Source: JBAZOJ01 sp041648755
Lineage (GTDB): Bacteria; Planctomycetota; B143-G9
DNA: 64,000 bases
NCBI GenBank assembly: GCA_041648755.1
Contig: JBAZOJ010000001.1
Coordinates: forward strand, 1 to 64,000
Direction: 5' to 3'
Shown here: piece after piece, positions 43,420 through 52,900 of the stretch
Layout: each line of letters opens with the position of its first letter
Numbering within the stretch: position 1 is the stretch's first letter
The notes under the pieces: generated by a model
Seen by the model: the letters and a program-made list of their open reading frames with translations, nothing else
Told to the model about the DNA's origin: nothing
The model's database searches: none
Made by a program: the position numbers and the translations under genes

Positions 43420-44772
43420 ATGCGCGTATTGTCTTGGGGCGTCTCTGACCAAGGCCCCGTTCGTAAGAGGAACGAGGATGCTTTGCTGCACGATCCCAGC
43501 AACGGTCTCTTTGCCGTGGCTGATGGCATGGGTGGCCATCGTGCTGGAGATGAAGCTTCTCTCCAGACAATATCCACTATCGCCGCTTTCCTCAAGAGAA
43601 ATCGGGATGCTAAGACGCCTCTCGACAACTTGACGATGGAGGCTATCTCTGCCGCTAACTCTGCCATGTATGAGAAGCAGGCCGATTTACCAGGGCAACT
43701 GAAAATGGGTTCGACCATAGTTTTGCTTTGGCTGCTTGGCGACAGAGCGATAGTTGCCAGTGCAGGCGATTCCAGATGCTACAGGTTTCGCAAGTCCCGA
43801 CTGTCGTGCCTGACGATCGATCACAATCTCCTTGGCGGAGTCTCCGTTGGTCCTGGCAAAGGGAACGAAAGAAACGGCTTGCTCAAATCCACGCTGACAA
43901 AGGTTGTCGGGATCAACCCCGTGCTGGTTTGTGATATCGGAATCGAGAAGGTCGAAAAGGGTGACCTGTTCCTTCTCTGTTCTGACGGCCTTACGAATGT
44001 CCTCAGCGACAAGGAGATTGGCGAGATAATCCGCGGCAATCTACGCGACGCAAGGGCTGCTGGCGAGGCACTGATGCGCAGAGCCCTTGATCTGACTCCC
44101 CGCGACAACGTCTCAATCGTCATTGTCGCAGTTGAGGAGACGCTGCCCCTGGCATATCCTGTCAGGCTCAGTCGAGGACCCATTCGACCTTCTGTGGTGC
44201 CTTGGGTTTTCGCTTTGATTGTGGCTGTGTTTCTTCTTGCGGGGGGCTATTACCTCAGCAACAGATTCGGCAACACGGATCCGTTCAACTCTCTTTCCGT
44301 GGCTCTTGCCCGGGGAGATTACAACGCAGCGATGCGTGACCTGCTCGCGGCCCGGAAAGAAGGGCAGGGGGATGAGAAGAGAACTGCTGCGCTCGGAATT
44401 GCTGAATCCGAGATCCTCTGGAATCGCTCGCCGGTGAGCCCCGATAGTCAGGCAATTACGATAAGCTTCGCAAGTGTTCTTGCGTTAGCCGAGTCAAAGC
44501 ATCTGGACTTGTCTGCGCCCGAGTACTGGCTTGTACACCCTCCTGAAGAGTTGATGCTGTTGCTCCGGGAGATCGCAGCGGAAAGATGGAAAGGAACAGA
44601 ACTATCCGGCGGACTTGGATTGGAGGGAATTTCAGAGGCGGAGAAGACCCGCCTCAATCTGATTCTGGACGAAGCGCGCGAACTATACTGTGAGCATTTC
44701 AGGATTAGCGCGGCCTTGCGACTGCTTGAGCAAGTGCGCGCGGAGGCGATCAAGGCACGAAAGAAGGAATAG
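43420..44772 (+). CDS. Membrane-anchored PP2C-type Ser/Thr phosphatase
   Basis: A 450-aa protein. Residues 1-240 are a PP2C/Stp-like phosphatase with the metal-binding motifs RNEDA, ADGMGGHRAG (34-43), SAGDSRCY and LCSDGLT, and a final RDNVSIV. One membrane helix lies near 257-280. About 170 outside residues, mostly helical, follow. It should reverse Hanks-kinase phosphorylation; the kinase at 17413 is a candidate counterpart. The next gene begins directly at its stop codon, linking it to a response regulator-kinase. Confidence 0.93.
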   Translation: MRVLSWGVSDQGPVRKRNEDALLHDPSNGLFAVADGMGGHRAGDEASLQTISTIAAFLKRNRDAKTPLDNLTMEAISAANSAMYEKQADLPGQLKMGSTIVLLWLLGDRAIVASAGDSRCYRFRKSRLSCLTIDHNLLGGVSVGPGKGNERNGLLKSTLTKVVGINPVLVCDIGIEKVEKGDLFLLCSDGLTNVLSDKEIGEIIRGNLRDARAAGEALMRRALDLTPRDNVSIVIVAVEETLPLAYPVRLSRGPIRPSVVPWVFALIVAVFLLAGGYYLSNRFGNTDPFNSLSVALARGDYNAAMRDLLAARKEGQGDEKRTAALGIAESEILWNRSPVSPDSQAITISFASVLALAESKHLDLSAPEYWLVHPPEELMLLLREIAAERWKGTELSGGLGLEGISEAEKTRLNLILDEARELYCEHFRISAALRLLEQVRAEAIKARKKE

Positions 44773-46362
44773 TTGGATAACCGCAGGATTCTGATTATCG
44801 ACGACGACCCGGCCATCAGAGAGGATTACAAGAGGATTCTCTCGCCGGAAGCCATTCCGTCGCTCTCGAAGATCGATGAATTGGAGCGTGAGCTTTTCAA
44901 GAAGGGCTCTGAGCACAGTTCCGAGGATCTGCCTCAATTTGACCTGGCATTTGCCTCTCAAGGAAGGCAGGGCTATGAACTCGCCGTTCAAGCCATTGCA
45001 GAAGAAAAGCCATTTGCAGTGGCATTTGTCGATATCCGCATGCCACCAGGCTGGGATGGGATGGAGACGGCATCACGAATCCGCTTCCACGACAAGGATA
45101 TCGAGATTGTAATTGTCACAGCCTACTCTGACAAGGATCGGAAGAGCCTGGTTGCAGCTCTTGAAGACCCAAGCAAGTTGCTCTATCTGAAGAAGCCATT
45201 CGACCCGGACGAAATCCGACAGCTCGCGCATTCTCTAACGGAAAAATGGAATCTCCAGCATCGCGAGCGCGAGTACCGCAAGTACATGGAGAGCCTGCTG
45301 GACCTGTTCTCTTCGCTTCGGCTGGAAGCAGAAAACGAACAGGGCTTGCTCGCGTTTCTTCTTGAGAAGATCGCCAGTTTCTTTCACGCGACATCCGCAG
45401 TCGCTCACTACAAAGGGATACATAATCTGGAGTTTGTCACTGACTATCCGTCCGAGCTTGTCGGGCCGCGGCCTGATATCCCGAACCCGGTACCTGACAA
45501 AGTATCGATACTGCCGGGAAACCTACTGCTGATTCCTATGAAGATCGCTGGTGGAGAAGCGCAGGCCATCTTGAGGCTTCCGGCCGGGAAGATTGCCTCC
45601 GCTAACGCGGTAGTCCTCGGAGGAATAATCGGGCACAACGTCACCAACATTTTCAACGGCTACCTCTTCCAGAGACAGTTGATCGAGAAGAACAGCTCTG
45701 AAGCGGTCGGAAACGCCGTATACCGAATCATACATGACATCAACAACCCGCTGAGCGCGATCATTGGCTTTGCCACGCTCATTGAAAAAGGGCGCAGCCC
45801 GAACGAAAAGGACCTGCGTCGGGTGCGGAATATCATTTCAGCCGCTGAGAACATTCGTCGGCTGACTGATTCGCTTCACGACCTCATTTCCGAGGACATT
45901 CACATTGTGATCGACAGCGTTGACTTGAAGGAACTGGTCACCGAAGTTGCTGCGGGATTTGCCGAGAAATGTATGAAGGCTGAGGTGGAACTGGTCCTCG
46001 ACATACCGAGCGTTCCGGTGCTGCTGAATGTTGATCGAGAGAGGATTGCGCGATGCCTTGCGGAACTACTTGAGAACTCGCTGGAAGCGGCTGACAAGAG
46101 CAGGGCGCAGAAGCGGGTGGAAATCTCGCTCCGGGACGACCATGCAGCGGTGACCATCGTGGTCAAGGATACCGGAGTTGGCATTCCTCCTGAAGTCCTT
46201 CCCAGGGTCTGGATGCCGTTCTTCTCATACGGCCGAAAGAATCGTCTTGGGCTTGGGCTTCCTCTCGTTCGGAAGTTGGCCGCCCTGTTTCGGGGTGAGG
46301 TGGACATCAGCAGTGAGACCAATCAAGGCACTTCTGTCCGAATAACGTTCACCCGCTCCTGA
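44773..46362 (+). CDS. Hybrid protein: receiver domain followed by histidine kinase
   Basis: A 529-aa cytosolic two-component protein with the order reversed from usual hybrids. The N-terminal receiver has the acidic cluster IIDDDP, phosphoacceptor D87 in VDIRMP and LKKPF. A GAF-like region spans about 160-310. The HisKA segment has H321 in IIHDINNPLSA. The ATPase domain has ELLENSLEA, DTGVGIP and LGLGLPLVRK. The start is a TTG immediately after the PP2C stop, with GAAGGAA upstream. The receiver probably controls the kinase; its partners are unknown. It converges with mrdA with a gap of only 3 bp. Confidence 0.9.
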   Translation: MDNRRILIIDDDPAIREDYKRILSPEAIPSLSKIDELERELFKKGSEHSSEDLPQFDLAFASQGRQGYELAVQAIAEEKPFAVAFVDIRMPPGWDGMETASRIRFHDKDIEIVIVTAYSDKDRKSLVAALEDPSKLLYLKKPFDPDEIRQLAHSLTEKWNLQHREREYRKYMESLLDLFSSLRLEAENEQGLLAFLLEKIASFFHATSAVAHYKGIHNLEFVTDYPSELVGPRPDIPNPVPDKVSILPGNLLLIPMKIAGGEAQAILRLPAGKIASANAVVLGGIIGHNVTNIFNGYLFQRQLIEKNSSEAVGNAVYRIIHDINNPLSAIIGFATLIEKGRSPNEKDLRRVRNIISAAENIRRLTDSLHDLISEDIHIVIDSVDLKELVTEVAAGFAEKCMKAEVELVLDIPSVPVLLNVDRERIARCLAELLENSLEAADKSRAQKRVEISLRDDHAAVTIVVKDTGVGIPPEVLPRVWMPFFSYGRKNRLGLGLPLVRKLAALFRGEVDISSETNQGTSVRITFTRS

Positions 46363-46365
46363 CGG

Positions 46366-48306
46366 CTATTTGTTGTCGGTAAGTGCGAAGATTCTCTCGT
46401 AGATCGCTGCGGCTATCGGAGCGGCGACTTTTCCGCCGGTGCCGGCTTTTTCGCACATTACGACGATAACCAATCCCGGCTTCCCGACAGGTCCGAAGGA
46501 GGCGAACCATGAGTGCGTTGGGGCGTCCTTTGCTCCGTACTCCGCGCTTCCAGTCTTCCCGGCGATCTTCTCATGGCAATTCGGCCTTGCGGTGTAACCA
46601 GTGCCGCCTGGCTCATTGCTGACACGCGCAAGAGCAGCATTTATGCGATCGAATGTCCCGTCCGATATCTGGAGCTTCTCTCGCGTTGGATAATACTGCA
46701 CCCGAAGCATGGTCGGCTTGACCAGAAAGCCGCCGTTCGCGAAGGCGGCCATCATCCTTGCCACTTGCAGTGGAGTGACAAGAAGAGTGCCTTGCCCGAT
46801 AGCATATTGATACTTCGAGATCGAGTCCCAGTCCATACGGTACAAGCCAGAGATGTTCCCGGGTTTCTCAAATGGCAGTTCGACCCCCGTGCGCTCCCCA
46901 AATCCGAATAGCCCGGCAAATTTCCCGATTGACTCCATCGACAGGTTCTTCTGGTTGGCCAGATGGAAGAAGTACTTGTTGCAGGAGACCTTCAGTGCCT
47001 CTGCCAAGCTGACGCTTCCATGCGCGGCGTCTCCGTAACAGCGGATGCGTCTGCCTCCGTAACTGAAGTCTGAAGTGCAGGTAAACCTGGTTTCGTCATC
47101 AACGACACCCAGCTCAAGACCTGCCGCTGCCATCACGATCTTGAATACTGAACCGGGAGGATAAAGGCCCTGAGTTGGCCTATTGAGCAGCGGTCTGTCA
47201 GGATCTGCTGAGATTTCCCGGAATCGAGAAGATGAGATTCCATCGGAAAACTCCGAAGGGGAGATTGATGGATTGCTGACGTAGGCCAATATTTCGCCAG
47301 TTTCAGGTTCCATGACAACAATCGAACCCGTTTGATCCCCGATCTCCTCCCGAGCGATCTTCTGGAAGCGAACGTCGATGGATGAGATGATATCGCTGCC
47401 GTTTCGGGGCTTCACGTCGTCAAGGCACTTCTCCTCACCGGTCCTGAGGCGAATCTTTCTGAGAAGACCGGAAGAACCTCTGATCTGCGATTCGAAGGAC
47501 CGCTCAAGGCCTGTGGCGCCCACCGTCTCGTCGAGAAGGCGTGAGGTAGTACGCAAGTATGTGGAATCCACATCCGACAGACTCATCAACCCGCTGATGA
47601 ATCCGTACTCCTCAAGAACCTCCATATCTGATTGAGACACTGCGCGAAGGTAGCCCGTCACTTGGTAGAGATCCTCACCCCACGGGTAAGTACGGCGCAA
47701 AGAAGGAATGATCGTCCAGCCCGGGTAATCACTTGGATACGCCGAGATCTCCGATGCGAGATCGTCAGGAATCGTCCGGGCAACGACTATCGGCGTCCAA
47801 CTACTCTCCCATCCGCGGGAGACGCGCAGCAGCGCCGTGGTGATCGAAGATGCAAGCTCAGTGACACCGACCCGGCCCTCGCACGCCTTCGAAATGCCAG
47901 CGACAGTCTCCGAACGACTCAGCAGCAGGTTCACCTTTGCGCGATCGGCTGCTATCCTCTCGTCTATCGCGGTCCGGGCATCATCCGAGAGCATCGGGTC
48001 CAACCGATCAGAGTAAAGCCGAGAGATCCTTCCCCGATACCATTTCGCGTCAAATCCTTCAAAGCGGGAAGCACCAAGCACAACAGCCAGTGAGTAAGTG
48101 AGCTTGTTGGCAGCAATAACGACTCCGTTCCGGTCAAGGATTCGGCCTCTCCCCGCAGGAAGGTAAGCGGTTGACAAGAATCGGTTGGATGCCAGCGCCA
48201 AATACCGATCCGAGTCAAGGATCTGCCATTCGAAGCATCGCAATACGAAGAGAAGTAGAACTGCCACAAACCCAATGACGAGGAATTTTCCAAACGGACG
48301 AGTCAC
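46366..48306 (-). CDS. mrdA: Penicillin-binding protein 2
   Basis: A class B PBP, the transpeptidase of the elongation (Rod) complex. A membrane anchor (KFLVIGFVAVLLLFVL) is followed by the PBP dimerisation domain (GRGRILDRNGVVIAANK). The transpeptidase domain has SxxK in PPGSVFKI, SxN as SCN and KTG in AGKTGSAEY. I prefer the GTG at 48306 with a GGAG site (646 aa); an ATG at 48369 in frame would add 21 residues of unlikely cytosolic tail. mreC/mreD/rodA are not adjacent. Peptidoglycan work is also represented by the M15 peptidase at 25.7 kb. Confidence 0.93.
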   Translation of the reverse strand: MTRPFGKFLVIGFVAVLLLFVLRCFEWQILDSDRYLALASNRFLSTAYLPAGRGRILDRNGVVIAANKLTYSLAVVLGASRFEGFDAKWYRGRISRLYSDRLDPMLSDDARTAIDERIAADRAKVNLLLSRSETVAGISKACEGRVGVTELASSITTALLRVSRGWESSWTPIVVARTIPDDLASEISAYPSDYPGWTIIPSLRRTYPWGEDLYQVTGYLRAVSQSDMEVLEEYGFISGLMSLSDVDSTYLRTTSRLLDETVGATGLERSFESQIRGSSGLLRKIRLRTGEEKCLDDVKPRNGSDIISSIDVRFQKIAREEIGDQTGSIVVMEPETGEILAYVSNPSISPSEFSDGISSSRFREISADPDRPLLNRPTQGLYPPGSVFKIVMAAAGLELGVVDDETRFTCTSDFSYGGRRIRCYGDAAHGSVSLAEALKVSCNKYFFHLANQKNLSMESIGKFAGLFGFGERTGVELPFEKPGNISGLYRMDWDSISKYQYAIGQGTLLVTPLQVARMMAAFANGGFLVKPTMLRVQYYPTREKLQISDGTFDRINAALARVSNEPGGTGYTARPNCHEKIAGKTGSAEYGAKDAPTHSWFASFGPVGKPGLVIVVMCEKAGTGGKVAAPIAAAIYERIFALTDNK

Positions 48307-48554
48307 GCGGTAACTCCAGCAGATGACCAATACAGGGGAGGGGGGAAGTTGGCCAAACCGCGACTCCATGCCGCTTGTAGGCGTGCGCGTCCAATCTGGA
48401 ACGTCTGATAATGTCTATTATGGTGCATAGCGTATGCGATGGCGCCTGCATTGGGAGAGGACTGCTCTTGCGAAATGTGCCCTTGCCTCTTGGCGTGGCT
48501 GCAGCGCACGTCAAGAGAACGGCTTTTCCGTCTTCCCTGTTCGGCCGAGATGAG

Positions 48555-48560
48555 TATAAT
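48555..48560 (+). promoter_or_regulatory. -10 box upstream of the 48586 gene
   Basis: TATAAT with no clear -35. Start near 48567 would give a leader of about 19 nt holding GGGGTG before the ATG. The rest of the 280-bp gap between mrdA and this gene contains an imperfect AT palindrome around 48410-48425 (GATAAT...ATTATG), a possible operator, and nothing else recognised. Confidence 0.4.
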
Positions 48561-48585
48561 CGCCTCGTTGTCCATTGGGGTGATT

Positions 48586-49659
48586 ATGAAGCTTTTTCGT
48601 CTGTCGTGTAGTCGTTGGCTTCTGATCCTGGCAGTTGTCATGGCCGGTGTGCTCGCCTACGCGTTCTGGCCGACCGATTACTTCCTGCATCTGAAGGTGA
48701 TGCGCCTCAAGTCGCGAATCGCTCACATGGAACCCGATGACCTTTGGAACGTCTTTTCTCTGAGTCGATCCTGCGAGTTCGTCATCAATGAGGAGAAGCC
48801 TGAACTTCAAGGATACTTGCGTGACGAAGCTGGCCTTGACGCAGCAGCTTCCGATCTGTTCCTGGGTCAAGTGGCGCAGGAGTTTCGCGAGCGCGCAGTT
48901 TCTAACGCGGTGGCCTACTCCCGGATCACAGTCGACTATTGGGGGGCGATGGAGAGCTTCGATGTAGATTCTGACGAGGTGTACACCGAGAATCCCGCCG
49001 CATCAAGACTGATTACGGTTACAGTCACTCGTCCGCAACTGCCTGATGCCGACATATACATCTCTCCCGAAGGCGAGTACATTTTTGCACTTTCGCGGTC
49101 GTCATGGTGCACCGCTGTTGCTGATGTGTTCCAGAAGCAGGGAAAGGGCATCAGTGCCTACCGTTATCTGCGTGAAGCGGCACTTGATCAGGCCTCCCTC
49201 GGTACTCTATCGAAAGCGTCCTTGCAGCGCCTGAGCGACATACCAGAGGGTCTGTCCAGCAATGCCGGAGAAGCGTTTGAGATGTTCTCTGTGCTCCTGG
49301 ACAGCATCTACGATGAGAGCACGATCACGGCGCTCAGGAATCTCCTTGCCGAATACGCGAAAGAACGGAAGGGACCTGACGGCAAGCCCTACCGGTTGTT
49401 GAATAGAGTCGAAGAAGACACTATCAGGACGGAGTGCGATGGAGTCACGGCATACGTGGATGGAGACTATGAGGCGGCGCTATCATGCTTCAAGAAGAAT
49501 ACCGGAGCAGGGCTTCCGGGCACGTTCTACTACATGTCGCTGTGTTGCGAGTTCATAGCTCGGCAAAGAGCACCCGGAGCCGCTATGGCTGACATCTCAG
49601 ACTATCTTAGGATATCCGGGCCAAAGAAAACGGGCAGGGAGTCCCTGCCCGAGAAATAG
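48586..49659 (+). CDS. Single-pass membrane protein of unknown function, TPR-like end
   Basis: A 357-aa protein; the longer frame start at 48439 lacks support and lies in the promoter region. A short positive N-terminus is followed by one membrane helix (about residues 9-28, LLILAVVMAGVLAYAFW), then a mostly helical outside domain. YVDGDYEAALSCFKKNTGAGLPGTFY near the C-terminus, here split by line of sense, resembles a TPR hairpin. No catalytic motif or recognised family. The last codons coincide with the rpsU terminator on the other strand. Confidence 0.7.
   Translation: MKLFRLSCSRWLLILAVVMAGVLAYAFWPTDYFLHLKVMRLKSRIAHMEPDDLWNVFSLSRSCEFVINEEKPELQGYLRDEAGLDAAASDLFLGQVAQEFRERAVSNAVAYSRITVDYWGAMESFDVDSDEVYTENPAASRLITVTVTRPQLPDADIYISPEGEYIFALSRSSWCTAVADVFQKQGKGISAYRYLREAALDQASLGTLSKASLQRLSDIPEGLSSNAGEAFEMFSVLLDSIYDESTITALRNLLAEYAKERKGPDGKPYRLLNRVEEDTIRTECDGVTAYVDGDYEAALSCFKKNTGAGLPGTFYYMSLCCEFIARQRAPGAAMADISDYLRISGPKKTGRESLPEK
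49631..49651 (-). terminator. rpsU terminator lying inside the convergent coding sequence
   Basis: On the minus strand, a 9-bp GC stem (CGGGCAGGG with its complement) and 3-nt loop followed by TTTTCTTT, 30 nt after the rpsU stop. The same bases encode the final residues of the plus-strand gene. Confidence 0.85.
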
Positions 49660-49680
49660 CTGGAGAGCGCGTTGCCGCGA

Positions 49681-49845
49681 TTAATGCTTACGGCTTCTGG
49701 CTTTTTTGGATCGACGTTCGCTCGGTTTCTCGTAAACCGACGCCTTCTTGATGTCACGAGAAAGGCCTTCCTTCTCGCACAGCTTCTTGAATCTGCGAAG
49801 CAGCTTGTCCAGAGATTCGTTGTCGCGAGCGTCAACCTTGATCAT
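49681..49845 (-). CDS. rpsU: 30S ribosomal protein S21
   Basis: A 54-aa protein beginning MIKVDARDNESLDKLL and continuing RRFKKLCEKEGL, with the basic tail KPSERRSKKARSRKH; this is a complete bS21. S21 helps the 30S subunit start translation by stabilising the 16S rRNA 3' end where the anti-Shine-Dalgarno sequence lies. The ribosome binding site before ATG 49845 is weak. The gene stands alone between its own promoter (49902) and terminator (49631). Its presence beside many leaderless genes is notable, since S21 affects start-site choice in some bacteria. Confidence 0.96.
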   Translation of the reverse strand: MIKVDARDNESLDKLLRRFKKLCEKEGLSRDIKKASVYEKPSERRSKKARSRKH

Positions 49846-49901
49846 CCGTAACCACTGTCCCTTCCAGAAGTTAGCTACTCTATCGAAAACAAACGCGCGC
49901 T

Positions 49902-49907
49902 ATTATA
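49902..49907 (-). promoter_or_regulatory. rpsU promoter -10 box
   Basis: TATAAT on the minus strand with TTGCAT upstream at 15-nt spacing, giving a leader of about 50 nt. On the plus strand the overlapping TATTAT could serve the divergent gene at 49945. Confidence 0.5.
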
Positions 49908-49944
49908 GGGGGTTTTCCCTGAATGCAAGGATTTTGCTGACGAA

Positions 49945-52900
49945 ATGACGAGACCTCTCACCGTTTTCCTGCTGCTTGCAGCCCTTTCACCCCTCTGGCT
50001 CTATGCTGAGGGCGAGCAAGCCATACAGCCGCCTCTTCCCGGTGAAGCCGGAATCTCATCCCCTGCCCTGGTTGCCTGCCTGAATTCTGACACAACAGGG
50101 CTTGTCCGCATTGCCATGGAAGGCTTGAAAACAGCCTCCGGAGAAGAACTGGCGAGGAAACTGCTGTGGCTCCGTCTCGCATCAGCTTCAATGAGACGGT
50201 CGGAACTTGGCGAGTTGGTGAAGTCAGTTGTTGCTCTGGATCTTGAACTCACATCGCCATACGACAGAATGCTCATGGAGGATTTCATGATTCTCCAGGC
50301 ATATCGGCTGGGCGACAACGCTCTAATGGAGAAGGAAATTAACTTGGCGGGGCTCTGCCGAGAGTGGTCTGTCTTGTCTCCGTTGAGGGGAAAAGGCAAC
50401 GATGGCCATGGTCGTCTTGTCCCCATAGCATGTCCGAAAGGTATCGGGCCCTTTATGGCCGCTTCGCCTGCTGGAACATTTGCCCCTGCTTCGGTCGTCT
50501 CTCAGGCGGGAGAAAGGCAATTCGCCATTGCAGGATTGGACTTCGAATTACTCGCGCCCGCTACGGCAGTTGTCTTGGCGATTTCGTGTTCGACGGAATC
50601 CACGGTCTTTCTGGATGCTCCCTTGCTGGCCATTTTGAAGGCGGAGGAATCGCTCCCCTCCCCTGCTGCGCGCTTGACAGGCGCGTCCCCTGCCCTTGCG
50701 ACCACAGCATTTCTGAAAAGCGGCCCTCTGGCAAGCGGTCGACACAGCTTGGCATTTCTCCTTCCTTGCGTTTCGGGAAGCTCAATCTCAGTCAGGCTTC
50801 TCAATGAGAAAGGCACGGCGCTCACAATCGCTCAACGTGAGCTGAGTGACGAGGGATCGAAGTTCGGAGCCGGAATTTTGACGGCCGAGCAGGACATGTT
50901 CCCGGCAATGAACCCTTGCTTGAGAATTGCCTTACCGAGGGACGGAGATATTTTCACGCTCGGCGCCGAGAAGAGTCTTGAGATGCTATCGAAGCCTGCC
51001 GAGGATGCTTTCCTTGCGCTGAGATTGGCGCCATATCACCCGCAGAATGCCGCGTTCCTCGGGAGCATCTGGCAGACATGGAGTGCCCTGGTTCTGTCGC
51101 CGCAGGTCGCAATTGCCTCATCGCCATATTACTGTGACCAAGGCTATCTGGATCGGTGCGCGAGTTTGTTCCGAGCATCCGATGTGTTCCTCATGACGGA
51201 AGCCTATGCGAAAATGGCTGGCCAACCGGCCTTTCTCGCGAAGATGGCAGTGACCGACGGATGGACGATGGGAAGACTCCAGGAGTATTCCAGACTGGTT
51301 TCAGAGGGCGCGGATCCAACTCCGGTTCTGCCCGTGTTTCGGGAGTTTCCGTTCGACGAGAAGATGATCGCCAGGCTCTGCGCGCCCGGAAGTCGCTTGT
51401 CAGGGACGATGAAGATCGACTTGCTTGAGCAACTCTCCGCAAAAAGCTTGAGCCCATTGGTCTATTATCAGGATGAGGTCTCCCTTTATTCTGGATCCGG
51501 ACAATACGCCGAAGCGGTAATCGTTTCCCGGCACCTGTGCAAATCGTTCCCATGGGTTCTCGAGAACTGGATAACACTCGGCGAGAACCTGATTCGCGTT
51601 GGGGACGTGGATGGGGCAAAGACCGCCCTACAGAACGCATCGGTAATCTCTCCCGGCGACCGCAGAATAGCATCTGCCATGGAAGACTTGGCGAGGCGTG
51701 GTGAAGCAGCCTTCCTTGGAGCGGGATATGACTGGGATTCTCTTTCCGCAATCGCAGCTTTGGCCGGAAACATTGTGCATCCAAAGGGTTTGATCTTCCT
51801 TGCCAGGCGCTTCAAAATGGACGCCTTGCCAGACGGAACACTTAGAGGGACACTGGTTTCGGCACTGTCAGCACCAGAGGGATCGAGAGCTTTCCTTTTC
51901 TCCAACGACATACCCGAATACTCTCTGGAAAGGCCGTCGGTTGAGATTCCGGACGCATACATCATTTCGCGAGGCGTTGTCCCCATGCGGCTCCCATCAA
52001 CTTCGGAAGGTCTCCAGTGTCCGCCAATTGGCGCAAATGACTTCCTGGTAGTCGAGCAGCGCTTCTCCCTTCCGGCTACACCATGTTTCGCGCCAGAGGC
52101 TTTTGACTCCATTTCTGCGGCTATCCCGGGAGTGCCCTGTGTCAGTTTCGAGTACAAACTGGCAAAAGGAGGATGCACCATATACTCGTGGCAGTCTCCA
52201 GGCCTGATTGCTACCGACGAGGGAGGAGAGTTGGTCTTTCGCAACTCGGTAATCTACTCCGCGCTGGAAACGGGATCTTCTGCATTGCCCCGACTCGCAT
52301 GGACCACGATGGATTTCCAGCGCTACTCAGAGCGAATGAGTGCGGAAATCGCCTCAAAGGCTCAATTCTCAGTCGAGATGGAGAAACTCCTGCCAAATCC
52401 GAAATCCGATTGTCGCACAAAGTTCGTCGAAGCCTTCAACTCTGTCAGAGCCGTCATCAAGGACATGCCTATTGCGTCGGCCCGGCTCATGTATCGCCCT
52501 GCTTTTCCTGTTCAGACGATTGGCTCAGGGCGCGGCAGCGAGTTGGAATTCGCGATTCTGTTCTGGACGATATTGAAATCCTCGGGCATCGCCGACGAGA
52601 TGCGCTTGTATTCGTATTTGCCGTACGATCCGCAGAGCTTTCAGCCAGTCTCTCTTGATGCAATTGCCTGCCCATCGTTTTTGCCTGGTTTTGCATTCGT
52701 TTTCAGCGACGAGAAGGGAGTTCTGGTTGTCCGCTCAGATTGTCTGCTCCCTCTCTCTTCTGCGATGAACAGCCACAGTTGGCGCTGCGCATTCGCGGCC
52801 CCAATCTCTCCAGAAGGGCGTTTTCCAGTCTCTGTGTCGGGTTTCGAGCCCATAGAACTCGCCAAGTATCAAGTGCGTCTTGCCGCATCCGATGACGGCA

